The notes under the pieces were generated by a model. That model searched no databases and was not told the origin of the DNA. It was given only the letters and a program-made list of their open reading frames with translations. Position numbers and translations under genes: made by a program. A DNA stretch of 5,927 bases from Acidobacteriota bacterium (GTDB lineage Bacteria > Acidobacteriota > Vicinamibacteria > Vicinamibacterales > 2-12-FULL-66-21): NCBI GenBank assembly GCA_013362195.1, contig JABFWM010000206.1, forward strand, positions 1 to 5,927. Direction: 5' to 3'. Of the stretch, positions 1 to 5,927 are shown piece after piece (position 1 is the stretch's first letter; every line of letters starts with the position of its first letter).

Positions 1-2
1 GC

Positions 3-2273
3 GACGATGTGCTCGGCGGCGGGCCGGGCCAGGACAACCACTGGGGCGCAGGCGGCGACGACATCTTCCTGATGTCCGAGGGCACCAACAAGTTCTTCGG
101 CGATTACGGCTTCGATTGGCTTACCCTTCGCGGCTGGCAATTGCCGGAGTTCGTCGAGCTGTCGCTGCTCGCCGTTCCGGGCATCGTCCTCAACTTCAAC
201 GACCTGCGCAACAAGTACCGGTTCACCGACGGCGCGTCGGGCTGGGATCTCGACGATCACATCGCCGGCGACAACAACGTGTTCGATCCGGCCGCGGCGA
301 TCGAACGCCAGCTGCAGCCGCAGATGGCCATGACCGTTGAAGGGGCGGCGAAGATCACCGGCCTCACCGAGCTCGTGACCACCGGCTTCGGGATCGTCCC
401 GAGCAACGCACCCGTGGTGTTCGTGGACACCGCCGGTGGCGTGCCCAACGGCGCACCGGGCGCGGGCGTCGGCGCGATCCGCCACATCCTGTTCATCGGC
501 GGCAACGTCCTGCTCGGCGGGCGCGGCAGCGACACGCTGGAAGGCAAGGCCGGCGACGACCTGATCGACGGCGACGTGTGGCTGAACGTCCAGCTCGAAG
601 CCACGCTGAATCCGGATCCCGTGACCGGAGCGGTGGTGGTGAAACGCGTCGACGATCCGCGCCTGCTGACCGACGACGTGTTCGCGACCCCGCAGCGGCT
701 CAACCCGGGCAACATCCGCATCATCCGCGAGATCGTCACGCCCGCGGTGCCGCCGCCCGACTGCAGCGCGCTGAAGCCGCTCAACTGCGACACCGCGGTC
801 TTCTCGGGCAACCTGCAGGACTACACGATTCGGTTGAACCCGAACGGCACCGTGACGGTGACCGACGTCGGCGCACCGAAGACGGGCGGCGCCCGCCTCA
901 ACGACGGGACCGACATCCTGCGCAACATCGAGCGGCTGCAGTTCGCGGACGTCACGGTGCCGGCGCCCGGCGCCGGCGGCGGCGTGACGCGGACGCTCGT
1001 CCCGAACGTCGTCGGCCTGACGCAGGCGGCGGCGACCACGGCGTTGACCAACGCTGACTTCGTCACGGTGGCGGCGAGTGCCAACAGCCCGACGGTGGCG
1101 ATCGGCAGCGTCATGAGCCAGACCCCGGCGGCGGGCACGACGCAGCCGTTCGGGACCACGGTGAACATCGTCGTGTCGCTCGGCGCGCTGGTGCCGAACG
1201 TCGTCGGCGGGACGCAGGCGGCGGCGACGACAGCGCTGACGGCGGCCGGCCTGACCGTTGGCGCGGTCACCTCGGTGAACAACGCGGCCGCGGCCGGCAC
1301 GGTGATCAGCCAGTCGCCCGCGGCGGGCACGAGCACGGCGCCGGGGACGGGCGTGGCCCTCACGGTCTCGCTCGGGCCGGCACTCCGGGCGGTGCCCAGC
1401 GTCGTGGGCTTGACGCAGGCCGCGGCAACGACGGCGATCCAGACCGCTGGGTTGACGCTCGGGGCCGTCACGCAGGCGGCGAGCGCGACCATCGCGCGCG
1501 GCAATGTCATCAGCTCGACTCCGGCGGCGGGTGCGCTCGTGCCGCCCGGATCGGCAGTGGCCATTGTCGTGTCGAGTGGGGCGCCGCAGCCGGCGGGCCT
1601 GGTGCTGGCGCTGGCCTTCGACGAAGCCGCCGGCACCACCGCGATTGACTCGTCGACCACGCTCAGGAACGGGACGATCCTCGGAGCGGTACGCGTCGCC
1701 GGCAAGATCGGCCGCGCGCTGCAGTTCGACGGCATCGACGACTGGGTGACGGTCGCCGATATCGCGACGACGACGAGCCCGTTGAAGCTCACCACGGGCA
1801 TGACCGTTGAAGCCTGGGTGAACCCGATCAACATGAGCGGGTGGGAAACCATCCTCATGAAGGAACGCGGCATCCAGGGTGAAGGGTTGCTCTCGTATGC
1901 GCTGTATGCGCACGACGGGGCGCCGCTCTCACTGGGCTTCCCGGTCCCGGCCGGCTACGTGCGCGTCGCCCCGACGTTCACCACGGCAGACAGCGCGGTT
2001 CGCGGCACCACGCGGCTGGCGCTGAACACCTGGACGCACCTCGCGACGACCTACGACGGGGCGAACCAGCGGTTCTACGTCAACGGCGTGCTCGTCGGCA
2101 CGACGCCGCTGACCGGCACGATCGCCGAGACCAACGGCGCGATCCGCATCGGCGGCAACAACTCGTCGCTCCAGGAGTTCTTCCAGGGGTTGATCGACGA
2201 GCTGCGCGTCTACAACCGCGCGCTGACCGCGGTCGAGATCCAGACTGACATGGTGACGCCAATCGTGCGGTAA
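3..2273 (+). CDS. C-terminal part of a secreted RTX protein, probably a heme peroxidase, with three PASTA domains and a LamG domain (5' end missing)
   Basis: The frame is open from the left edge and stops at TAA 2271-2273, giving 756 visible residues; the true start lies upstream. Residues 1-25 are RTX nonapeptides (GGPGQDNHW, GAGGDDIFL), and a second RTX block is at 172-190 (GGRGSDTLE, GKAGDDLID). These motifs bind calcium in proteins usually exported by type I secretion. Residues 26-316, including FDWLTLRGW, DGDVWLNV and, at 263-316, DTAVFSG...DYTI...DGTDILRNIERLQFAD, match the region that follows the catalytic domain in bacterial RTX heme peroxidases. After a Gly/Pro linker come PASTA domains at about 332-394, 395-458 and 463-526, then a concanavalin A-like LamG domain at 533-756 (FDGIDDWVTV, MTVEAWVNP, WTHLATTYDG, FYVNGVLVG, GLIDELRVYNRAL). 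Cys254 and Cys262 could form a disulfide. PASTA domains are best known from cell-wall-sensing Ser/Thr kinases and penicillin-binding proteins, so wall or glycan attachment is inferred. The peroxidase assignment rests on the C-terminal match and the peroxidase gene downstream; no catalytic residue is visible. Confidence 0.88.
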   Translation, partial: DDVLGGGPGQDNHWGAGGDDIFLMSEGTNKFFGDYGFDWLTLRGWQLPEFVELSLLAVPGIVLNFNDLRNKYRFTDGASGWDLDDHIAGDNNVFDPAAAIERQLQPQMAMTVEGAAKITGLTELVTTGFGIVPSNAPVVFVDTAGGVPNGAPGAGVGAIRHILFIGGNVLLGGRGSDTLEGKAGDDLIDGDVWLNVQLEATLNPDPVTGAVVVKRVDDPRLLTDDVFATPQRLNPGNIRIIREIVTPAVPPPDCSALKPLNCDTAVFSGNLQDYTIRLNPNGTVTVTDVGAPKTGGARLNDGTDILRNIERLQFADVTVPAPGAGGGVTRTLVPNVVGLTQAAATTALTNADFVTVAASANSPTVAIGSVMSQTPAAGTTQPFGTTVNIVVSLGALVPNVVGGTQAAATTALTAAGLTVGAVTSVNNAAAAGTVISQSPAAGTSTAPGTGVALTVSLGPALRAVPSVVGLTQAAATTAIQTAGLTLGAVTQAASATIARGNVISSTPAAGALVPPGSAVAIVVSSGAPQPAGLVLALAFDEAAGTTAIDSSTTLRNGTILGAVRVAGKIGRALQFDGIDDWVTVADIATTTSPLKLTTGMTVEAWVNPINMSGWETILMKERGIQGEGLLSYALYAHDGAPLSLGFPVPAGYVRVAPTFTTADSAVRGTTRLALNTWTHLATTYDGANQRFYVNGVLVGTTPLTGTIAETNGAIRIGGNNSSLQEFFQGLIDELRVYNRALTAVEIQTDMVTPIVR
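996..1580 (+). repeat. Three tandem PASTA-coding repeats
   Basis: Each unit codes for a V-P-(N/S)-V-V-G start, a TQAAATTA helix segment, an (I/V)-(S)-x-(S/T)-PAAG turn and a V-x-(V)-x-V-S-x-G end strand. Units run 996-1184, 1185-1376 and 1389-1580. The conserved Val codon before the Pro falls at 999, 1191 and 1392, so the periods are 192 and 201 bases. Units 1 and 2 share the 17-base run ACGCAGGCGGCGGCGAC, starting at 1020 and 1212. Unit 3 has the same peptide at 1413 with several synonymous changes. This points to internal duplication, with the first two units the closest pair. Confidence 0.85.
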
Positions 2274-2280
2274 CCAGCCA

Positions 2281-2312
2281 CGGCGCGTCCGATCGACGCA
2301 TCGATCGCGCCG
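2281..2312 (+). other. Hairpin just after the first gene
   Basis: CGGCGCG (2281-2287) pairs perfectly with CGCGCCG (2306-2312). Inside it, ATCGA (2292-2296) pairs with TCGAT (2301-2305) around a CGCA loop, leaving a 4-base bulge at 2288-2291. It begins 8 bases after the TAA stop. It probably acts with the next hairpin in termination or mRNA 3'-end protection, but there is no T-tract. Confidence 0.45.
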
Positions 2313-2320
2313 CTCGAACA

Positions 2321-2348
2321 TCCGCCGGGACCTGCGGGTCCCGGCGGA
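2321..2348 (+). terminator. Probable terminator hairpin of the first gene
   Basis: A perfect 12-bp stem, TCCGCCGGGACC (2321-2332) with GGTCCCGGCGGA (2337-2348), closes on a 4-base TGCG loop, 47 bases after the stop codon. The following bases (CCCTCCTTCACCCCCC) are pyrimidine-rich but lack a true T-run. It is therefore not a textbook intrinsic terminator. It could be a U-tract-less terminator, as often proposed in GC-rich bacteria, or a barrier to 3' exonucleases. The stem is symmetrical and could work on either strand. Confidence 0.6.
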
Positions 2349-2436
2349 CCCTCCTTCACCCCCCACTAACGGGCCATTTTCAATTCTCCCGGGCTCATCT
2401 AGCCTGCGCGTGGGTCTCCATTTCAATCCGCAGTTC

Positions 2437-2441
2437 AGGAG
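2437..2441 (+). promoter_or_regulatory. Ribosome binding site that sets the small gene's start
   Basis: AGGAG lies 4 bases before the GTG at 2446. The earlier in-frame GTG at 2410 has no such site, and starting at 2446 puts the signal peptide at the N-terminus. Both points favour 2446. Confidence 0.55.
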
Positions 2442-2445
2442 TCCA

Positions 2446-3015
2446 GTGACCACGAATCGACGCTGGTCGTGTGCGGGCTTCGGGTTTGCCCGAGTGGCGG
2501 GACTGATCACAGTCTGCGCCGGCGTGACGCTGCTCGCGTCCGCATCTGCAGCCGGCACGCTGCGGACGGCGGTCACGTGCGGCGCCCCGAGTGCGACGGC
2601 GCGCGCGTGGACGGAACTCTGTCCCTCGGTCGGAGCGGACGTCGCACAGCACCTTGCGATCGACCCTGACGATCCGTCGGGCCATCGCGCCCCGGCGTCG
2701 ATCGTCAACAAGGCGCTCGTCGCCGTTCACACGGTGCGGTTGCGCAGGCAGCACACCTCCGGCGAGAGCTGTGTCACGCAAACGCAGAATCCGCTTGCGC
2801 TGCGCGGCCCGCCGGCGTTCGATTCCGATCCGTCCGACGACGACACCGACGATGAAGACGGGAGCGACAGCGGCGCGCTCGTCCCGGCCGGGGTCACGCT
2901 GGTCAGAATCGCGGGACATTGCCGTGTGGCACTGGTCCTCATCGCCGCGGCCGTCCACACGCCGGCCGACGTTTCGCTGCTTCGCGGCCCCCCTCCTGTA
3001 AGCCCTCTCCGCTAG
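2446..3015 (+). CDS. Small secreted protein of unknown function
   Basis: This frame codes for 189 residues from GTG 2446 to TAG 3013-3015. I do not recognise the family. The N-terminus looks like a Sec signal peptide: basic start (TTNRRW), hydrophobic core (about residues 17-31, VAGLITVCAGVTLLA) and an ASA-A type cleavage site near residue 35. The mature part has four cysteines (45, 59, 109, 159), which could form two disulfides outside the cytoplasm. It also has an Asp/Ser-rich acidic stretch (about 126-143, DSDPSDDDTDDEDGSDSG) that might bind cations or act as a linker. Residues 161-170 are hydrophobic but too short for a clear membrane span. Third codon positions are mostly G or C, as in the neighbours. 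It lies 172 bases after the upstream gene and could be transcribed with the peroxidase downstream. The main doubt is that GC-rich DNA yields long chance frames; the signal peptide and ribosome site argue that this one is real. Confidence 0.6.
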   Translation: MTTNRRWSCAGFGFARVAGLITVCAGVTLLASASAAGTLRTAVTCGAPSATARAWTELCPSVGADVAQHLAIDPDDPSGHRAPASIVNKALVAVHTVRLRRQHTSGESCVTQTQNPLALRGPPAFDSDPSDDDTDDEDGSDSGALVPAGVTLVRIAGHCRVALVLIAAAVHTPADVSLLRGPPPVSPLR

Positions 3016-3030
3016 CACTCCGCCACTCAC

Positions 3031-3088
3031 GGTCCGCCGTCCAGCGTTCGCGGGCGCGCGCTCGCGCGTAACGCCGGACGCGGCGACC
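3031..3088 (+). repeat. Long imperfect inverted repeat
   Basis: CCAGCGTT (3041-3048) pairs with AACGCCGG (3070-3077) with one mismatch. The stem continues outward through CGT/ACG (3038-3040 with 3078-3080) and, after a bulge, to GGTC (3031-3034) with GACC (3085-3088). The interior is an alternating GC-rich stretch. It starts 15 bases after the small gene's stop and may be part of its terminator. Confidence 0.35.
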
Positions 3089-3091
3089 AGT

Positions 3092-3125
3092 GGCGGCGCC
3101 CTGCGCGTCGTCGCGCGGCGCCGCC
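3092..3125 (+). terminator. Strong GC hairpin, possible terminator or 5' leader structure
   Basis: GGCGGCGCC (3092-3100) pairs perfectly with GGCGCCGCC (3117-3125). After a 2-base bulge (3101-3102), GCGCG (3103-3107) pairs with CGCGC (3112-3116) around a TCGT loop, giving 14 bp in total. No T-run follows. It sits 76 bases past the small gene's stop and about 160 bases before the peroxidase start. It could end the upstream transcript or be part of the peroxidase mRNA leader. Confidence 0.45.
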
Positions 3126-3134
3126 GGGGGTGAG

Positions 3135-3172
3135 GTGTGCGCGCACGCGTCGATCCGTGACTCGACGCACAC
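3135..3172 (+). other. Bulged inverted repeat upstream of the peroxidase
   Basis: GCGTCGA (3147-3153) pairs with TCGACGC (3162-3168) around an 8-base loop. GTGT (3135-3138) can add pairs with ACAC (3169-3172) across an 8-base bulge. It may be a protein-binding site or a leader RNA structure; chance is also possible in sequence this GC-rich. Confidence 0.3.
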
Positions 3173-3202
3173 GACGTTCGTTCAGTTCGGTCAGCAAACG
3201 AA

Positions 3203-3208
3203 AGGAAG
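3203..3208 (+). promoter_or_regulatory. Ribosome binding site for the leader ORF
   Basis: AGGAAG, inside an A/G-rich run, lies 8 bases before the ATG at 3217. It is a credible Shine-Dalgarno site and the main reason to take the short frame seriously. No -10/-35 promoter could be identified with confidence in the region before it. Confidence 0.45.
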
Positions 3209-3216
3209 AAACACCG

Positions 3217-3288
3217 ATGTGTCCCACGGGTCACTGCAAGTCGGCGTGTGTCCACGCGCGCATGCGCACTTTTGTCGGGAGGAAATGA
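3217..3288 (+). CDS. Possible Cys/His-containing leader peptide coupled to the peroxidase
   Basis: This is a 23-residue frame from ATG 3217 to TGA 3286-3288. It begins MCPTGHCKSACVH and ends in RTFVGRK, with cysteines at 2, 7 and 11 and histidines at 6 and 13. An AGGAAG site precedes it at suitable distance. Its TGA overlaps the ATG at 3285 in an ATGA arrangement and shares one base with the ATG at 3288. The peroxidase's own GGGAGGA site lies inside its last codons. This layout is typical of translational coupling, so the frame may control peroxidase translation rather than make a working protein. A Cys/His cluster could sense metal, heme, redox state or cysteine supply; that is inference. 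It is short enough to be chance, and has no visible signal peptide. Confidence 0.4.
   Translation: MCPTGHCKSACVHARMRTFVGRK
3277..3283 (+). promoter_or_regulatory. Ribosome binding site of the peroxidase gene
   Basis: GGGAGGA is a strong Shine-Dalgarno match. Two in-frame ATGs follow back to back, at 3285 and 3288. Spacing from GGAGG is 2 bases to the first and 5 to the second, so 3288 is the better start; the proteins differ by only one Met. Confidence 0.75.
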
Positions 3289-5927
3289 TGCGAAAGAAAC
3301 AGCTCCTTACCTGTCGTCGCGGGCGGTCAGCCAAGCGCTGGGCCGCGGCGACGATGATCGCGATGCTGGTCTCCCCGGTCGGGCGGCCCATCATGCAACC
3401 GGTGATGGCGCCCGCCGTCCTGCACGCGCAAACGCAAGTGGCGCCGGTCGGACAGGGCTTCAACATCGACGCCGGCGACCTGCGGTTCATCTATCTGCAG
3501 ATCCTCGTCGCGCAGGATCACGCCGCCGGCGGAGTGCTGCTCGGCCCCGGACCCAATCAGGTCGGCAATCCGCAGCTGCCGCGCGGCCTCCGCACGGTCG
3601 ACGGATCGTTCAACAACCTGGTCGCGGGACAGACCGACTTCGGCAAGGCCGACCTCGTGATCCCACGTCTGACGCCGCCCAGCTTCCGGCCGGCGGAGAC
3701 GCTGCCGTTCGATCCCGACGGCGCGGGTCCGCAGGCGGCGGGGCAGGCGACCTCCTACGCGCAGAAGACGGGATTCGTCGCCGACAGCGAACCGCGCCTG
3801 GTCAGCAACCTGATCGTCGACCAGACCGCGGCGAATCCCGCAGCGTTCGCGGCAGCGCAGAATCCCTGCGGCGCCGGCGGATTCGTCTGCTCGGGTTCAT
3901 CGACGCCCGATCCGGTGACCGGGTCGCTCTTCATTCCGAACATCACTCCGGACTTCGGCCTCTCGGCGCCGTTCAACCTGATGTTCACGTTCTTCGGTCA
4001 GTTCTTCGATCACGGCCTCGATCTCGTGACGAAGGGCGGCGGCACGGTGATCATGCCGCTGCGCCCGGACGATCCGCTGATCGCCGGTCCTGACAAGATC
4101 TTCGGCACTGCCGACGATCTGCCCGTCGAGCAGCGCTTCATGGTGATGACGCGCGGCCAGAACCAGCCCGGCCCCGACGGGATTCTGGGCACGGGCGACG
4201 ACATCCAGGAGGCGATGAACACCACGACGCCGTGGGTCGATCAGAACCAGACCTACACGTCGCATCCCGCGCACCAGGTGTTCCTGCGCGAGTACGCGCT
4301 CAACGCGCTGGGGAAACCCGTGCAGACGGGCAAGATGCTGGACGGCGGCTTCTGTGCGCCGCGCCCGACCGGTACCCCCGGCGACAACATCTGCAACATC
4401 GGCAACTGGACCGAGGTGAAGGCGCAGGCGAGCCACCTGCTCGGCATCCATCTGCTGGACGCCGACGTGTTCGACGCGCCGCTGATCCTCACGGATCCCT
4501 ACGGCCACTTCAAGCCGGGCCCGAACGGTTTCCCGCAGCTCGTGCTGCGCGGCAACATCCTGGTCGAGGGCAATCCCGCCGCGAACGGAGGCCTGGGCAT
4601 CGAGATTCCCGACACGGCGTTCCGCACCGGGCACGCGTTTCTCAATGACATCGCGCACAACGCGGTGCCGTCGCCGCGCGGCACGCCGAACCCGCTGCTG
4701 CCGGACCCGGACACGACGGTGACGAACTTCCGCTCCGGTGTGCAGACGACGTGCACCTACGACGACGAGCTGCTCGGGCTGCCCTTCATCACCGGTGACG
4801 GGCGCGGCAACGAGAACATCGCGCTGACGATGGTGCACCAGATCTTCCACGCCGAGCACAACCGTCTCGTGCACGACATCGATCGCCGCATCAATACGCT
4901 GCTGACGCCTGAGGAGATTGCTGCGTGGCACGCGGTGCACCCCGGATCGGGATGGGACTACGGCGAACGGCTGTTCCAGGCGGCGCGCTTCGCGACCGAG
5001 ATGCAGTATCAGCACCTCGTGTTCGAGGAGTTCGCGCGCACGATGCAGCCGCTGATCAACCCGTTCCTGGGCGGCATCACGTCCATCAACGGCGCGATCT
5101 CGGCGGAGTTCGCGCACACCGTGTACCGCCTCGGCCACTCGATGCTGCCGGAAGTGGTGACCCGCATCAACGTCGTGAACGGCGTCGAAGCCCAGAACGA
5201 CATCCGCCTCTTCGACGCCTTCCTCAATCCGGAGGGCTACAACGACGGCGGGCTGGCCGGTCCGCTGACCGCCGACAAGGCGGCGGGCGCGCTCGTGCGC
5301 GGGCTGTCGCGCGAGGTCGGCAACGAGCTCGACGAGTTCGTCGTCGACTCGGTGCGCAATCAACTGCTCGGCCTGCCGCTCGACCTCGCGGCGATCAACC
5401 TCGCCCGCGGCCGCAGCGAAGGCATCCCGCCGCTCAACGTCGTCCGCGCGCAGTTCTTCGCGCAGACGAAGGACGCGACGCTGAAGCCGTATGCGAACTG
5501 GTTCGAATTCGGCAACGGCCTGAAGCACATCGACTCGCTCGTCAACTTCGTCGCGGCCTACGGCACCGACCCGACGATCACGAGCGCCGCCACCATCGCC
5601 GGCAAGCGTGCGGCGGCCACGGCGCTGGTCGCGGCCAACGGCCCGTTCATGTTCCAGGACGCGGCGACGAGCGGCGTCGACAAAGTGGACTTCTGGGTCG
5701 GCGGTCTCGCGGAACGCCAGGCGGTGTTCGGCGGCCTGCTCGGCTCGACGTTCAACCACGTGTTCGAGAAACAGCTCGAGAACCTGCAGGACGGCGATCG
5801 CTTCTACTACCTGCAGCGCACCGACGGGTTGAACTTCCGGTTCCAGCTGGAAGGGAACTCGTTCGCAGAGCTGATTCGCCGCAACACCGACTTCTCGGGC
5901 GGCATGGACATCATCTTCAAGACCGCC
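3288..5927 (+). CDS. Secreted animal-type heme peroxidase (peroxidase-cyclooxygenase superfamily), 3' end missing
   Basis: The frame is open from ATG 3288 to the right edge (880 residues, no stop). Residues 1-47 look like a long signal peptide: basic start (MRKKQ, RRGR), hydrophobic AAATMIAMLV and cleavage after LHA. The catalytic domain spans most of the rest. By recall of myeloperoxidase: Gln238, Asp241 and distal His242 lie in GQFFDHGLDL; catalytic Arg506 and Glu509 in GDGRGNEN, followed by EHNRL; proximal His617 in YRLGHSML; and its partner Asn704 with Arg707 in INLARGR. Asp241 and Glu509 match the residues that esterify heme in mammalian enzymes. The position of myeloperoxidase's sulfonium-linked Met is Asn510. 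WVDQNQTYTS (317-325, then H) matches the calcium-loop region. FWVGGLAERQ, GLLGSTFNHVFE and GDRFYYLQR near the end are typical of bacterial RTX peroxidases, so RTX repeats are expected downstream. Cysteine pairs 194/201 and 356/369 may form disulfides. It should oxidise substrates with hydrogen peroxide outside the cytoplasm; halide or organic preference is not readable. Confidence 0.95.
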   Translation, partial: MRKKQLLTCRRGRSAKRWAAATMIAMLVSPVGRPIMQPVMAPAVLHAQTQVAPVGQGFNIDAGDLRFIYLQILVAQDHAAGGVLLGPGPNQVGNPQLPRGLRTVDGSFNNLVAGQTDFGKADLVIPRLTPPSFRPAETLPFDPDGAGPQAAGQATSYAQKTGFVADSEPRLVSNLIVDQTAANPAAFAAAQNPCGAGGFVCSGSSTPDPVTGSLFIPNITPDFGLSAPFNLMFTFFGQFFDHGLDLVTKGGGTVIMPLRPDDPLIAGPDKIFGTADDLPVEQRFMVMTRGQNQPGPDGILGTGDDIQEAMNTTTPWVDQNQTYTSHPAHQVFLREYALNALGKPVQTGKMLDGGFCAPRPTGTPGDNICNIGNWTEVKAQASHLLGIHLLDADVFDAPLILTDPYGHFKPGPNGFPQLVLRGNILVEGNPAANGGLGIEIPDTAFRTGHAFLNDIAHNAVPSPRGTPNPLLPDPDTTVTNFRSGVQTTCTYDDELLGLPFITGDGRGNENIALTMVHQIFHAEHNRLVHDIDRRINTLLTPEEIAAWHAVHPGSGWDYGERLFQAARFATEMQYQHLVFEEFARTMQPLINPFLGGITSINGAISAEFAHTVYRLGHSMLPEVVTRINVVNGVEAQNDIRLFDAFLNPEGYNDGGLAGPLTADKAAGALVRGLSREVGNELDEFVVDSVRNQLLGLPLDLAAINLARGRSEGIPPLNVVRAQFFAQTKDATLKPYANWFEFGNGLKHIDSLVNFVAAYGTDPTITSAATIAGKRAAATALVAANGPFMFQDAATSGVDKVDFWVGGLAERQAVFGGLLGSTFNHVFEKQLENLQDGDRFYYLQRTDGLNFRFQLEGNSFAELIRRNTDFSGGMDIIFKTA

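Noticed and set aside
257..811. 184-codon minus-strand open frame
   Set aside because: It is antisense to the RTX peroxidase-type region of the first gene and has no recognisable motif or ribosome site.
821..1873. 350-codon minus-strand open frame
   Set aside because: It is antisense to the PASTA and LamG coding region; its Ala/Thr/Val-rich repeats simply mirror the PASTA repeats.
2410..2445. Earlier GTG start (2410) for the small secreted protein
   Set aside because: It lacks a ribosome binding site and would add 12 residues ahead of the signal peptide; GTG 2446 has AGGAG 4 bases upstream.
1929..2711. 260-codon minus-strand open frame
   Set aside because: It overlaps the LamG domain and the terminator hairpins in antisense, and its composition is Arg/Asp/Val-rich without motifs.
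2395..3255. 286-codon minus-strand open frame across the gap between the genes
   Set aside because: The product is extremely Arg-rich without domain or signal. The plus-strand frame in the same place has a ribosome site and signal peptide, so it is preferred.
3248..4093. 281-codon plus-strand frame overlapping the peroxidase start
   Set aside because: It is out of frame with the peroxidase. Its Arg/Gly/Ala-rich product lacks any motif, while the overlapping frame has a signal peptide and the distal-His motif.
3897..5759. 620-codon open frame on the minus strand
   Set aside because: It lies wholly antisense to the peroxidase, whose motifs are unmistakable. Its product is a low-complexity Arg/Val/Glu-rich chain with no domain, as expected from the complement of GC-rich coding DNA.
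1..5927. CRISPR arrays, tRNA or rRNA genes, insertion sequences
   Set aside because: I saw no regularly spaced short repeats with unique spacers, no recognisable tRNA or rRNA segment, and no transposase or flanking terminal repeats.

Overview
The window is GC-rich and bacterial in style: Shine-Dalgarno sites, GTG and ATG starts, and codons with mostly G or C in third position. Every supported gene is on the + strand. The proteins look secreted. Large heme peroxidases with RTX, PASTA and LamG modules would suit a free-living GC-rich environmental bacterium, for example an Acidobacteriota or proteobacterial soil lineage. That placement is a guess from style, because no phylogenetic marker is present.

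Layout. (1) Bases 3-2273 are the 3' part (756 residues) of a large extracellular protein. It opens in RTX calcium-binding repeats, continues through the C-terminal region typical of bacterial RTX heme peroxidases, and ends in three PASTA domains and a LamG-type lectin-like domain. Any catalytic domain would lie upstream of the window. (2) Two adjacent hairpins follow the stop (2281-2312 and 2321-2348). (3) A probable small secreted protein of unknown function lies at 2446-3015. (4) Bases 3016-3216 hold no gene; they carry several strong inverted repeats and a short direct repeat. (5) A possible 23-codon Cys/His-containing leader ORF (3217-3288) overlaps the start of the next gene. (6) From 3285 or 3288 to the right edge runs an animal-type heme peroxidase (880 residues visible from 3288, 3' end missing). 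It has a signal peptide and all main heme-pocket residues.

How they may work together. The end of gene 1 closely resembles what normally follows the peroxidase domain seen in gene 2. The simplest reading is a tandem pair of paralogous secreted RTX peroxidases (the 'peroxicin' branch of the peroxidase-cyclooxygenase superfamily). The upstream copy would have gained a PASTA-LamG tail that could tether it to cell wall or glycan. Such enzymes oxidise halides or small organic substrates with hydrogen peroxide outside the cell; the substrate here cannot be read from sequence. The most unusual points are the PASTA-LamG tail, the Cys/His leader ORF coupled to the second peroxidase, and the unrecognised secreted protein between the two.
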